From Sphaerotilus microaerophilus (GTDB taxonomy: Bacteria; Pseudomonadota; Gammaproteobacteria; Burkholderiales; Burkholderiaceae_C): DNA of 64,000 nt. The notes beneath the pieces are model-generated. The model ran no database searches and had not been told where the DNA came from. It worked only from the letters and a program-made list of their open reading frames with translations. The stretch spans positions 3,782,001-3,846,000 of the forward strand of contig NZ_AP025730.1 in the NCBI RefSeq assembly GCF_023734135.1, written 5' to 3'. Both the position numbers and the translations under genes were made by a program. Each line of letters begins with the position of its first letter. Within the stretch, counting starts at the first letter, position 1. This document shows positions 1-8,113 of this stretch, piece by piece.

Positions 1-661
1 TGCCCTCGTCGCGCGTGAGGGTCACGTCCTCGTGGCCCGTGGCATTGCCCTCCTTGTCGAACAGCTGCTTGCGGCTGGCCAGCGGCACGATCTCGTCGGC
101 GAACAGGCCGGCGGCCTGCGCCGCCGCCACGCGCTGCTGGCTGCGCAGCGCGTACTCGTCCTGCGCCTGGCGGCTGACGCCGTAGCGGCGGCTGACGATC
201 TCGGCCGTTTCGATCATCTGGATGTAGGCGGTCGGCGCAGCGGCCAGCACGGCCCGGGACTGTGCCCGGTGGCTGTTCTTGTACTTGTTCTGCACCAGCG
301 AGATCGATTCCAGGCCACCGGCCACGGCGATGTCCATCTCGCCGGTCACAATGCCCTTGGCCGCGGTGGCGATGCTCACCAGGCCCGAGGCGCACATGCG
401 GTCGATGGTCATGCCACCCACGCTCTCGGGCATGCCGGCGGTGTAGGTGCACAGGCGACCCAGGTTGTAGCCCTGGCTGCCCTGCTGGGCCGCGATGCCC
501 AGGATCACGTCGTCCACGTCGGCGCCGTCCACACCGGCCTTGTCAAGCGCGGCGCGGATCACGTGGCCGCCGAGCACCGGCGCCTCGGTGTCGTTGAAGG
601 CGCCACGGTAGGCCCGGCCGATCGGCGTGCGGGCGGTGGAGACGATCACTGCTTCGTTCAT
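1..661 (-). CDS. Thiolase (acetyl-CoA C-acyltransferase), 3' end outside window
   Basis: The first 220 codons of a thiolase are present; the gene runs off the left edge. It starts with ATG at 661 and reads MNEAVIVSTARTPIGRA, the usual thiolase opening. The acyl-accepting cysteine is Cys90 in the motif DRMCASG. Thiolases cleave 3-ketoacyl-CoA with CoA in the last step of beta-oxidation. It is the most distal gene visible in the minus-strand steroid operon, 56 bp after the MaoC hydratase, so it likely acts on a late ring-derived acyl-CoA. It is distinct from the FadA6 homologue at 6908-8071. The C-terminal His and Cys motifs lie outside the window, so completeness cannot be judged. Confidence 0.9.
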   Translation of the reverse strand, partial: MNEAVIVSTARTPIGRAYRGAFNDTEAPVLGGHVIRAALDKAGVDGADVDDVILGIAAQQGSQGYNLGRLCTYTAGMPESVGGMTIDRMCASGLVSIATAAKGIVTGEMDIAVAGGLESISLVQNKYKNSHRAQSRAVLAAAPTAYIQMIETAEIVSRRYGVSRQAQDEYALRSQQRVAAAQAAGLFADEIVPLASRKQLFDKEGNATGHEDVTLTRDEG

Positions 662-717
662 GGGGAAACCTGGTTGCTCAATCGGTCAAAGGGGAGGCGA
701 AGAGAGAGGCTGCTCGG

Positions 718-1179
718 CTACGCGAAGTAGAGACGGCTGATGGTGTCGACCACGCAGCCCGGTTTGTCCAGGCCCTCGATCTCCACCGTGACGCGCACGG
801 TGACCTGCACCCCGTCGCCCGCGATGGCTTCAGCCGCCACCACCTCGCCGCGCCCGCGCACGCGCGAGCCCACCCTCACCGGCGCCGGAAAGCGCACCTT
901 GCCGCAGCCATAGTTCACGCCCATCTTCAGGCGCTCGTAGCTCACCAGCTGGGGCATGAACAAGTTGGCCAGCGATAGCGTCAGATAGCCGTGCGCCACG
1001 GTGGCGCCGAAGGGGCCACTCTTTGCGCGCTCTGAATCCACATGGATCCACTGATGGTCGCCGGTGGCGTCGGCAAACAGGTTGATGCGTGCCTGGTCGA
1101 TCCGCACCCAGTCGGTGCTCCCCAGATCGCGGCCCACCGCGGCCAGCACGCCAGCCACTGAGTCGAAGGAGTTGCTCAT
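718..1179 (-). CDS. MaoC-like hot-dog enoyl-CoA hydratase
   Basis: A 153-residue single hot-dog protein of the MaoC family, which hydrate trans-2-enoyl-CoA to the (R)-3-hydroxyacyl form. The hydratase-2 type motif is visible at residues 35-48 (FADATGDHQWIHVD), with probable catalytic Asp41 and His46, followed by the conserved GATVAHGY segment near residue 58. It lies 4 bp after the IpdF homologue and before a thiolase, so a role in beta-oxidation of a ring-cleavage product is likely. The exact substrate is inferred from context only. The length is normal for single-domain MaoC proteins. Confidence 0.85.
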   Translation of the reverse strand: MSNSFDSVAGVLAAVGRDLGSTDWVRIDQARINLFADATGDHQWIHVDSERAKSGPFGATVAHGYLTLSLANLFMPQLVSYERLKMGVNYGCGKVRFPAPVRVGSRVRGRGEVVAAEAIAGDGVQVTVRVTVEIEGLDKPGCVVDTISRLYFA

Positions 1180-1183
1180 CGCA

Positions 1184-1969
1184 TCAGGCCCGCTGCGACG
1201 AGACCGAGACCACCTCGCCGGTCATGTACGAGGAGTAGTCGCTGGCCAGAAAGACCATCACGTTGGCCACCTCCCAGGGCTCGGCACCGCGGCCGAAGGC
1301 CTCTTTCGAGGACAGCTGGTTGAGCAGCTCCTCGGAGGCCGACTTCTTCAGAAAGGCGTGGATCGCGATCGACGGCGAGACGGCGTTGATGCGCACACCG
1401 AATTCGGCGGCCTCCATCGCCGCGCAGCGGGTCAGCGCCATCACGCCGGCCTTGGCGGCGGCGTAGTGCGCCTGCTCGACCTGGGCGCGCCAGCCCAGCA
1501 CCGAGGCGTTGTTGACGATGACGCCCTTGCCGCGCGGCTGCATCACCTGCAGCGCGGCGCGAGTCATGCGGAAGGTGCCGGTCAGCGTGATGTCCATCAC
1601 CCGCTGCCAGTCCTCGTCACTCATGTCGACGACACGTCTGGCGGTGCCGAAGCCGGCGTTGTTGATCAGCACGTCGATGCCGCCCAGGCGCTCCTCGGCG
1701 GCTGCGATCAGCGCATCCACCTGGGACTGCTGGCTCACGTCGCAGAGCTGACCGTACACCGCCTGCAGGCCGGTCTCGCGCTGGATGGCCTGCACCGCCT
1801 CGCCCAGGCGACGCTCATGCACGTCAGAGATGAACAGCGCGCGGCAACCCTCCTCGGCCGCGCGCTTGGCAGCGGCAAAGCCGATGCCGGCGCCTGCGGC
1901 AGCGGTGACCAGCACGGCCTTGCCCTTGAGCAGGCCGTGGGCAGGAACGTAATCAGGAGCAGGTTTCAT
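1184..1969 (-). CDS. ipdF: IpdF-type short-chain dehydrogenase (steroid C/D-ring catabolism)
   Basis: A 261-residue classical SDR. The nucleotide-binding glycine motif TAAAGAGIG is at residues 22-30, and an Asn-Asn-Ala-Ser segment and the YAAAK catalytic pair follow. From memory it matches Mycobacterium tuberculosis Rv3559c (IpdF) closely, including VLGWRAQ, INAVSPSIA and SDYSSYMTGEV. IpdF oxidises the 5-hydroxy group of an unsaturated HIP-CoA intermediate. The start is ATG at 1969 (MKPAPDYVP); the frame stays open to 2053, but the extra residues look non-conserved and cross the palindrome at 2032-2049. It sits between fadE30 and the MaoC gene. Confidence 0.85.
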   Translation of the reverse strand: MKPAPDYVPAHGLLKGKAVLVTAAAGAGIGFAAAKRAAEEGCRALFISDVHERRLGEAVQAIQRETGLQAVYGQLCDVSQQSQVDALIAAAEERLGGIDVLINNAGFGTARRVVDMSDEDWQRVMDITLTGTFRMTRAALQVMQPRGKGVIVNNASVLGWRAQVEQAHYAAAKAGVMALTRCAAMEAAEFGVRINAVSPSIAIHAFLKKSASEELLNQLSSKEAFGRGAEPWEVANVMVFLASDYSSYMTGEVVSVSSQRA

Positions 1970-2031
1970 GGGGGCAGAGCCTCGGTGGCCATCGACTGGC
2001 GCCGATGGTCGCCACCGCGACATGGCGACGC

Positions 2032-2049
2032 ATCGTCCAGGTGGACGAT
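2032..2049. promoter_or_regulatory. Candidate operator palindrome upstream of ipdF
   Basis: ATCGTCCA-GG-TGGACGAT is a perfect inverted repeat with 8-bp arms, in the 89-bp gap between fadE30 and ipdF and about 63 bp before the ipdF start. It shares the pattern T(C/A)GTCC-N5-GAC(T/G)A with sites at 15844, 44802 and 45794. The binding protein is unknown and no regulator of this operon is in the window. Confidence 0.45.
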
Positions 2050-2058
2050 CCAAGAGGC

Positions 2059-3246
2059 TCAGGCTGGCCGCGGCGCCCGGGGCATGCCCAGCGCGCGCTC
2101 GGCGATCAGATTGAGCTGGATTTCGTTGGTGCCGGCGTAAATGGTGTCGGACCGCGCAAACAGCGCCGACTGCTGCAGCAGCCGCAGCGGCAACGGGTGA
2201 TCGCGCAAATCGCCGTCGATGCCCATCACGTCCAGCGCCAACTTGCCCAGGTCACGGTGCCAGTTGGACCAGCAGTACTTGTACATCAGCGCCTCAGGAC
2301 GCAGGCGGCCGTCCTGCGGGCCCGAGAGCATGCGCAGCGCGTTGTAGCGCAGCACGCGCAGGCCGGCCCAGGCCTGGGCGATGCGCGCGCGCAGGTGCGG
2401 ATCTCGCGCGGTACCGTTCTCGCGCGCCAGCCGCATGACCAGCTCCAACTCCTGCGTGAAGTGCATCTGCTGGCCCAGCGTGGAGGCGCCGCGCTCGAAG
2501 GCCAGCAGCGCCATGGCCACGGCCCAGCCATCACCCGGCTGGCCCACGATGTCGGCGGCCTGGGCGCGGGCGCCGTCGAAGAACACCTCATTGAACTCGG
2601 CGCCGCCGGTGAGCTGGCGGATCGGTCGGATCTCGATGCCCGGCTGGTCCAGCGGCATCAGCAGGAAGCTCAGCCCCTTGTGGCCCTTGCTGCCGGACTC
2701 GCTGCGTGCCAGCACGAAGATCCAGTCGGATTCCAGTGCCCAGGAGGTCCAGACCTTCTGGCCGTGCACGATCCAGTCGCCGCTGGCGGCGTCGCGCGTG
2801 GCACGGGTTTGCACGTTAGCCAGGTCGGAGCCGGCGCCGGACTCGCTGTAGCCCTGGCACCAGTATTCGGTGCCGGCACGGATGCCGGGCAGGAAGCGTT
2901 CGCGCTGGGCATCGGTGCCCAGGGCCAGCAGCGTGGGGCCGACCAGGCCTTCGCCCAGGTGGCCCAGGCGGCCAGGGGCGCCGGCGCGGGCGTATTCCTC
3001 GTGGAAGATCAGCTGCTGCTCGATCGACAGGCCGCGGCCGCCCCACTCGCGCGGCCAGCCCACACAGGTCCAGCGACCGGCGGCGAGCTCGCACTCCCAG
3101 GCCTTGCGCAACGCCGGATCGGCGTCCTCGTCGCCCGGGCCGCCGCGGTGGCGCACCGCCTCGAACGGGCCGCTCAGGTGTTGCGCCAGCCAGCCGGCGA
3201 TCTCGGCCCGGAAGGCCTCTTCCTCGGGGGTGAAGTCAAGACGCAT
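2059..3246 (-). CDS. fadE30: Acyl-CoA dehydrogenase, FadE30 type
   Basis: A 395-residue FAD-dependent acyl-CoA dehydrogenase. The pattern (EEYARAGAP, WCQGYSESGAGSDLANV, GQKVWTS, AEFNEVFFD, and a C-terminal TIYAGTNEIQ segment) matches FadE30 (Rv3560c) as I recall it. FadE30 introduces the first double bond into the propanoyl side chain of 5-hydroxy-HIP-CoA, the entry to beta-oxidation of the C/D-ring fragment. The start is ATG at 3246 (MRLDFTPEEEAF); the open frame extends further upstream but overlaps the preceding gene and is not protein-like there. It ends 89 bp before ipdF, and this pairing with ipdF fits the pathway. Confidence 0.85.
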   Translation of the reverse strand: MRLDFTPEEEAFRAEIAGWLAQHLSGPFEAVRHRGGPGDEDADPALRKAWECELAAGRWTCVGWPREWGGRGLSIEQQLIFHEEYARAGAPGRLGHLGEGLVGPTLLALGTDAQRERFLPGIRAGTEYWCQGYSESGAGSDLANVQTRATRDAASGDWIVHGQKVWTSWALESDWIFVLARSESGSKGHKGLSFLLMPLDQPGIEIRPIRQLTGGAEFNEVFFDGARAQAADIVGQPGDGWAVAMALLAFERGASTLGQQMHFTQELELVMRLARENGTARDPHLRARIAQAWAGLRVLRYNALRMLSGPQDGRLRPEALMYKYCWSNWHRDLGKLALDVMGIDGDLRDHPLPLRLLQQSALFARSDTIYAGTNEIQLNLIAERALGMPRAPRPA

Positions 3247-3274
3247 GGTGTTCTTCAGCTCTTCAGTCAGCGCG

Positions 3275-4402
3275 TCAGTCGAGCAAGGCCGCGGCGATGC
3301 GCTCGCGCCACTGGTCGGCGCTGCCCAGCCAGTGGCCGGACGCCTGCGCGCGCTTGAAGTACAGGTGCGGGTCGTATTCCCAGGTGAAGCCCACGCCGCC
3401 GTGCAGCTGGATGGCCTCCTGGGCACAGAAGAAGAAAGCCTCACCAGCGCGCGCCTTGGCGGCACCGGCTTCCAGGCGCAGGGCCGCCGCCGCGGCGCCC
3501 GAGTCGGCCAGCGCCGCGGCGCCGTAGATCAGCGAGCGCGTGGCCTCGATCTCCACCATCATCAGCGCGCAGCGGTGCTTGACGGCCTGAAAGGCAGCGA
3601 TCTTTTGGCCGAACTGGCTGCGCTCGGCGGTGTAGGCCAGGGTCAGGTCCAGGCATTGCTGCGCACCGCCCAGCTGCTCGGCCGCCAGCAGCAGGGCCGC
3701 GCGGGCCTCCATGGTCTGCAGCGCCGCCGGGTCCAGCGCGCCCTCGTCCAGCCGCGCCGCGGCATCGAGCGTCACGGCCTTGAGCGTCAGGCGGGCCAGC
3801 GGTCGGCTGCAGTCCCAGGTCTCGCAGGGCCTGCGGTCCAGGCCTTCGGCCGGCACCGCAAACAGGCCCAGCCCACCCTCGGCCAGCCGCGCCAGCACCA
3901 GCACCAGCTCGGCGCTGGCGCCATCGGGCACATGCGCCAGCTCGCCGTCCAGCCACCAGCCCTGGCCGCTGCGCTGCGCCGTGACGCCCGGCTCGCCCAG
4001 TCCTACGCCGCGGCCGGCCAGGGCCAGCGTGGCACGCAGCTCGCCGGCGGCGATAGGCGGCAGCCACCGCTGCTGCGCCGCGGCGCCGCCCAGCAGCTGC
4101 AGCGCATTGGCGGCCAGCGCCACGGTGGCGAAGAAGGGCGAGCACAGCAGACGCCGGCCCATCTGCTCGAACAGCAGCACCTGCTCCACCGTGCCCAGGC
4201 CGAGGCCGCCCAGGTCTTCGGGGATGGCCGTAGCGCACCAGCCCATCTCGGCCCCCAGCTGCTGCCACAGCGCGGCGTCGAATCCACCGTCGCTGCCGCC
4301 ATCGATCACCGCGCGCAGCGCGGCGCTGCTGCCGGCCTTGGCCAGGAAGTCGGCCGCCGCGTCCCGGATCATCAGCTGGTCATCGGTCAGAGAGAAGTTC
4401 AT
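3275..4402 (-). CDS. Acyl-CoA dehydrogenase (candidate FadE33-like subunit)
   Basis: A 375-residue acyl-CoA dehydrogenase starting MNFSLTDDQLMIRDAA. The C-terminal region contains HGGVGFTWEYDPHLYFKRA, typical of the subunit class that pairs with a catalytic partner in the heteromeric steroid dehydrogenases. The middle of the protein is diverged. It lies 28 bp upstream of fadE30. In Mtb the operon also carries FadE31, FadE32 and FadE33; FadE31-like and FadE32-like genes are present elsewhere here, so this may be the FadE33 counterpart. That assignment is by elimination, not by confirmed similarity. Confidence 0.75.
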   Translation of the reverse strand: MNFSLTDDQLMIRDAAADFLAKAGSSAALRAVIDGGSDGGFDAALWQQLGAEMGWCATAIPEDLGGLGLGTVEQVLLFEQMGRRLLCSPFFATVALAANALQLLGGAAAQQRWLPPIAAGELRATLALAGRGVGLGEPGVTAQRSGQGWWLDGELAHVPDGASAELVLVLARLAEGGLGLFAVPAEGLDRRPCETWDCSRPLARLTLKAVTLDAAARLDEGALDPAALQTMEARAALLLAAEQLGGAQQCLDLTLAYTAERSQFGQKIAAFQAVKHRCALMMVEIEATRSLIYGAAALADSGAAAAALRLEAGAAKARAGEAFFFCAQEAIQLHGGVGFTWEYDPHLYFKRAQASGHWLGSADQWRERIAAALLD

Positions 4403-4504
4403 CGTGGAAGACGGGTTGTGGCGTCGATGAAATGGCGCCGGCAGGCGGACCGCAAGGAATTGACAGGTGAGACTGACGGCACCTCCGCGTAGACCCGGCC
4501 GAAC

Positions 4505-5380
4505 TCAGCTGCCGTAGACCTTCTGCGGCCGGGGTGCCTCGGCGATCAACCGATCCACCACGGCGCCCAGCTCGGCGGGCACCCAGCGTGCGCCCTTGTC
4601 AGTGATCTGGCCGGTGTGCCAGCCGTCGGCCACCGAGATCTCGCCGCCCTTGGCCTCGAAGCAGCGGCCGGTCACGTGGGCCGACAGCGGGCTGCCCAGC
4701 CAGACCACGATCGAGGCGACGTTCAGCGGATCCCACACGTCGAAGCCGCTCTCGGGCTTCTTCACCATGTCGGGCATGCCGGCCTCGGTCATGGCGGTGC
4801 GCGCGGCCGGGGCCAGGCAGTTGACGGTGATGCCGTAGCGTGCCAGCTCGGCGGCCTGCACCAGGGTCAGCGCGGCGATGCCGCCCTTGGCGGCGACATA
4901 GTTGCTCTGGCCGATCGAACCCTGCAGGCCAGCGCCCGAGCTGGTGTTGATGATGCGCGCATCGACCTTGCTTCCGGCCTTGGCCGCGTCGCGCCAGCGC
5001 CGGCCCAGCACATTGGCCAGGCAAAAGTGGCCGCGCAGGTGCACGCGCATCACGGCGTCCCAGTCGTCCTCGGTGAGCGACAGGAACATGCGGTCGCGCA
5101 GGATGCCGGCGTTGTTGACCAGCACATGCACCTCGCCAAACTCGGCCACGGCGGCATCGACGATGGCCTGCGCACCGGCGATGCTGCAGATGTCGCCGCT
5201 GTTGGCCAGCGCACGTCCGCCGGCGGCCAGCAGTTCGGCTGCCACGGCTTCGGCGGCATCCTGGCGGATGTCGTTGACCACCACGTTGGCGCCCTCGGCG
5301 GCGAAGGCTTGCGCATAGGCGCGGCCCAGGCCGGCACCTGCGCCGGTGATGATGACGGTGCGTTGATCGCAGATACCCAT
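4505..5380 (-). CDS. Short-chain dehydrogenase/reductase
   Basis: A 291-residue SDR that starts MGICDQRTVIITGAGAGLG, giving an N-terminal TGxxxGxG nucleotide site, with NNAG, an NTSSGAG serine segment and the YVAAK catalytic pair. The C-terminal extension (about residues 200-291, including AKGGEISVADGW) is longer than in minimal SDRs and resembles the dehydrogenases annotated as steroid or 3-hydroxyacyl-CoA dehydrogenases in actinobacterial cholesterol clusters. It probably oxidises a hydroxyl on a steroid-derived acyl-CoA. ATG at 5380 is chosen because the domain begins directly there; the 17 upstream in-frame residues are not conserved in character. Confidence 0.75.
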   Translation of the reverse strand: MGICDQRTVIITGAGAGLGRAYAQAFAAEGANVVVNDIRQDAAEAVAAELLAAGGRALANSGDICSIAGAQAIVDAAVAEFGEVHVLVNNAGILRDRMFLSLTEDDWDAVMRVHLRGHFCLANVLGRRWRDAAKAGSKVDARIINTSSGAGLQGSIGQSNYVAAKGGIAALTLVQAAELARYGITVNCLAPAARTAMTEAGMPDMVKKPESGFDVWDPLNVASIVVWLGSPLSAHVTGRCFEAKGGEISVADGWHTGQITDKGARWVPAELGAVVDRLIAEAPRPQKVYGS

Positions 5381-5427
5381 GGTGTTCGATTCCGTGAATG
5401 GCAAAGAGAAGTGATGCTCGGCCCGGC

Positions 5428-6933
5428 TCACGCCGGGGGGCGGCGCGCGGCCCAGGGCGCCGCCTGCTCCAGTTGGGCCGCGAGAGCCAGCAACCGGGTC
5501 TCGGCGCCGAGGTCGGCCACGAACTGCGCGCCCAGCGGCAGGCCGGCGGCGTTCCAGTGCAGCGGCACCGACATGGCCGGGTGGCCGCTCATGTTGAACA
5601 GGGCGGTGAAGGGCGAGGCCATCACTGCGGCCTTGACATAGTCGTCATAGGGCTGGTCGAGCGACATCGCGCCCAGCGGCGGCGGCGGCGCGGCAGTGAC
5701 CGGCGAAAGCAGCAGGTCGTGGCCGGCGAAAAACAGGTCGAACAGCCGACCCACCTGGTCGAAGCTGGCGCGCGCCGCCAGCAACTGCTCGGCGCTGTGG
5801 CCGCGGGCACGGTCAATGTTGCCCCAGCTCACGGCTTCGAGCTCGCTCTCGCGCACAGCGCGGCCCAGCTGCTGCTCGCGGGCGTGCACGCTGGCCAGCA
5901 GGCCGGTGGTGGTGACCACGCCCATGCCGGCGAACATCTCGCCCACCAGCGCGGCCGGCAGCGGCAGCGGCACCGGCTCGACCTGGTGGCCCAGCGACTC
6001 GCACAGCGCGGCAGCACGGCGCGCGGCGTCCTGACAGTCGGGGTGCACCGGCAGGCCGAACGGGTTGGTCTCCAGCAGCCCGATGCGCAGCGTGCGCGGC
6101 GGCCGCTGCAGCGCGCCCAGCATGTCGTCGGACGGCGGCGCGGTACGGCTGCCGGGCTCGGCGCCCTGGGTCAGCTGCAGCAGCAGCGCGCTGTCGCGCA
6201 CCGAGCGGCTGATGACATGGTGCGTGGACAGGCCCATCCAGCCCTCCAGCATGCGCGGCCCGGTGGGCAGACGCCCGCGGCTGGGCTTGAGGCCGAACAG
6301 GCCGCAGTGCGAGGCCGGGATGCGGATCGAGCCGCCCCCGTCGCTGGCATGGGCCACCGGCAGCACGCCAGCGGCCACCGCCACCGCCGAGCCACCGGAC
6401 GAGCCGCCGCTGCTCAAGGCGCGGTTCCAGGGGTTGAGGGTGCGGCCGTACCAGCGCGACTCGGTGGTGGCGGTCTGGCCGAACTCAGGCGAGATGGTCT
6501 TGCCGAAGATGTTGAGGCCGGCCGCTTTGTAACGCTGCACCAGGGTGGAATCGTGGTCTGCCACCGCGTCCTGGAAGAAGGCACAGCCATGGCTGGTGAC
6601 GGTGCCTTGCAGCGCCAGGCCCAGGTCCTTGAGCAGGAAGGGCACGCCCAGCAGCGGCGCGCCGGCGGCACGCCGGGCGCGCTCGGCCGGGCCCAGGCCG
6701 GCCAGCCGGCTGGCCGCGGCGCGCGCCTGCTCGTGGTGGCGGTGGCTGATGGCATTCAGGCCGTTGGCCCCGGTGCGCGCTTCCGCGCGGGCGATGGCCG
6801 CTTCCAGCACCTCCAGCGCGCTGAGCTGGCCGTCGCGGATCAGGGCCGCCATCGAGGTGGCGTCCCAACCTTCGTACTCGGGCAGGGGCAGCGCCACCGC
6901 CTTGGCCTCAGAGCCGTTCGATGATGGTGACAT
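5428..6933 (-). CDS. Amidase-signature family hydrolase embedded in the steroid operon
   Basis: A 501-residue amidase-signature enzyme with the Ser-cisSer-Lys triad. The lysine is in GVPFLLKDLG, and the Gly/Ser-rich signature is SSGGSSGGSAVAV. These enzymes hydrolyse amide bonds. It starts at ATG 6933, inside the last 26 bp of fadA6, and so is probably translationally coupled to it. An amidase is not part of the known ring-degradation route. Deconjugation of glycine- or taurine-conjugated bile acids would fit the setting, but this is inference. No signal peptide is visible, so it should act in the cytoplasm. Another amidase of the same superfamily lies at 49522-50949. Confidence 0.85.
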   Translation of the reverse strand: MSPSSNGSEAKAVALPLPEYEGWDATSMAALIRDGQLSALEVLEAAIARAEARTGANGLNAISHRHHEQARAAASRLAGLGPAERARRAAGAPLLGVPFLLKDLGLALQGTVTSHGCAFFQDAVADHDSTLVQRYKAAGLNIFGKTISPEFGQTATTESRWYGRTLNPWNRALSSGGSSGGSAVAVAAGVLPVAHASDGGGSIRIPASHCGLFGLKPSRGRLPTGPRMLEGWMGLSTHHVISRSVRDSALLLQLTQGAEPGSRTAPPSDDMLGALQRPPRTLRIGLLETNPFGLPVHPDCQDAARRAAALCESLGHQVEPVPLPLPAALVGEMFAGMGVVTTTGLLASVHAREQQLGRAVRESELEAVSWGNIDRARGHSAEQLLAARASFDQVGRLFDLFFAGHDLLLSPVTAAPPPPLGAMSLDQPYDDYVKAAVMASPFTALFNMSGHPAMSVPLHWNAAGLPLGAQFVADLGAETRLLALAAQLEQAAPWAARRPPA

Positions 6934-8071
6934 TGGCCTGGCCACCCCCCTCGCACATGGTCTGCAGGCCGTAGCGGCCGCCGCTGCGTTCGAGCTCATG
7001 CAGCAGCGTGGTCATCAATTTGGCGCCCGAGGCGCCCAGCGGGTGGCCCAGCGCTATGGCGCCGCCGTTGACGTTGGTGCGCTCGTGCGGGTAGTCGGTC
7101 TCGCGCAGCCAGGCCAGTACCACCGAGGCGAAGGCCTCGTTGATCTCGACCCGGTCGATGTCAGCCAGCTTCATGCCGGCCTTCTTCAGCGCGTGGGCGG
7201 TCGCCGGGATGGGTGCGGTCAGGTGCCAGATCGGGTCGTCGGCGCGCACGCTGAGGTGGTGGATGCGTGCACGCGGCGTCAGGCCGTAGCGCTTGAGGGC
7301 AGCCTCGCTGACGACCAGCACCGCCGCTGCGGCATCGCAGGTGGAGCTCGACACCGCCGCCGTGATCTTGGGATAGGCCGCGTCCACTGGCTGCAGCGTG
7401 GCCATCTTCTCCAGGGTGCTGGCACGCGCAGTCTCGTCCATGAAGAACTCACCTTGCGGCAGGGGGAAGGGCACGATCTCCCGGTCGAAACGCCCGGCAG
7501 CGATGGCCGCCAGCGCACGGTCGTGGCTTTCCTTGGCGAAGACCTCCAGGTCCTCGCGGCTGAGACTCCAGTGGTCGGCGATGCGTTGGGCGGCGTAGAA
7601 CTGGTTCACCGGCGCATCGCCGAAACGTTCGCGCCAGCCCAGGCTCTCGGCAAAGGGCGTGGTGAAGCCCAGCGGCTGACCGGCCAGCATCGCCGACGAG
7701 ATCGGGATGCTGCTCATGGTCTGCACGCCGCCGGCCAGCACCACATCCTGGGTGCCACTCATCACCGCCTGGGCGGCGAAGTGGATGGCCTGCTGCGAGC
7801 TGCCGCATTGCCGGTCCACGGTCGTGCCGGGAACGCTCAGGGGCATGCCGGCGGCCAGCCAACTGGTACGGGCGATGTCGCCGGCCAGGGCACCGATGGT
7901 GTCGACACAACCGAAGATCACGTCGTCGTAATCGGCGGCCGGCACATCGTTGCGCTCCACCAGCGCCTTGATGACGTGCGCGCCCAGATCGGCGCCGTGC
8001 ACATGGGCGAGCGATCCCTTGCGCTTGCCGGTGGGCGAACGCAGGGCATCGACGATGAAGGCTTCTGCCAT
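6908..8071 (-). CDS. fadA6: Thiolase FadA6
   Basis: A 387-residue thiolase. Cys89 in TVDRQCGSSQQAI is the acyl-accepting residue, and AGGVQTMSSIPISSAM, NEAFASVVL, GHPLGASGA and CEGGGQAN follow in the usual order. The QCGSSQQA active-site variant and the IPISSAM segment match Mtb FadA6 (Rv3556c) from memory. FadA6 performs thiolysis during beta-oxidation of the methyl-oxo-octanedioyl-CoA left after ring C and D opening. It is directly downstream of the FadE31/FadE32-like pair that would supply its pathway. Confidence 0.88.
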   Translation of the reverse strand: MAEAFIVDALRSPTGKRKGSLAHVHGADLGAHVIKALVERNDVPAADYDDVIFGCVDTIGALAGDIARTSWLAAGMPLSVPGTTVDRQCGSSQQAIHFAAQAVMSGTQDVVLAGGVQTMSSIPISSAMLAGQPLGFTTPFAESLGWRERFGDAPVNQFYAAQRIADHWSLSREDLEVFAKESHDRALAAIAAGRFDREIVPFPLPQGEFFMDETARASTLEKMATLQPVDAAYPKITAAVSSSTCDAAAAVLVVSEAALKRYGLTPRARIHHLSVRADDPIWHLTAPIPATAHALKKAGMKLADIDRVEINEAFASVVLAWLRETDYPHERTNVNGGAIALGHPLGASGAKLMTTLLHELERSGGRYGLQTMCEGGGQANVTIIERL

Positions 8072-8113
8072 GGAAGGGGGTCTCCGTTGCGGGCCTGGCG
8101 TCAGGCGTCGAGA

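Noticed and set aside
2059..3465. Longer 468-codon version of fadE30
   Set aside because: The extra N-terminal residues overlap the preceding dehydrogenase gene and are not dehydrogenase-like.
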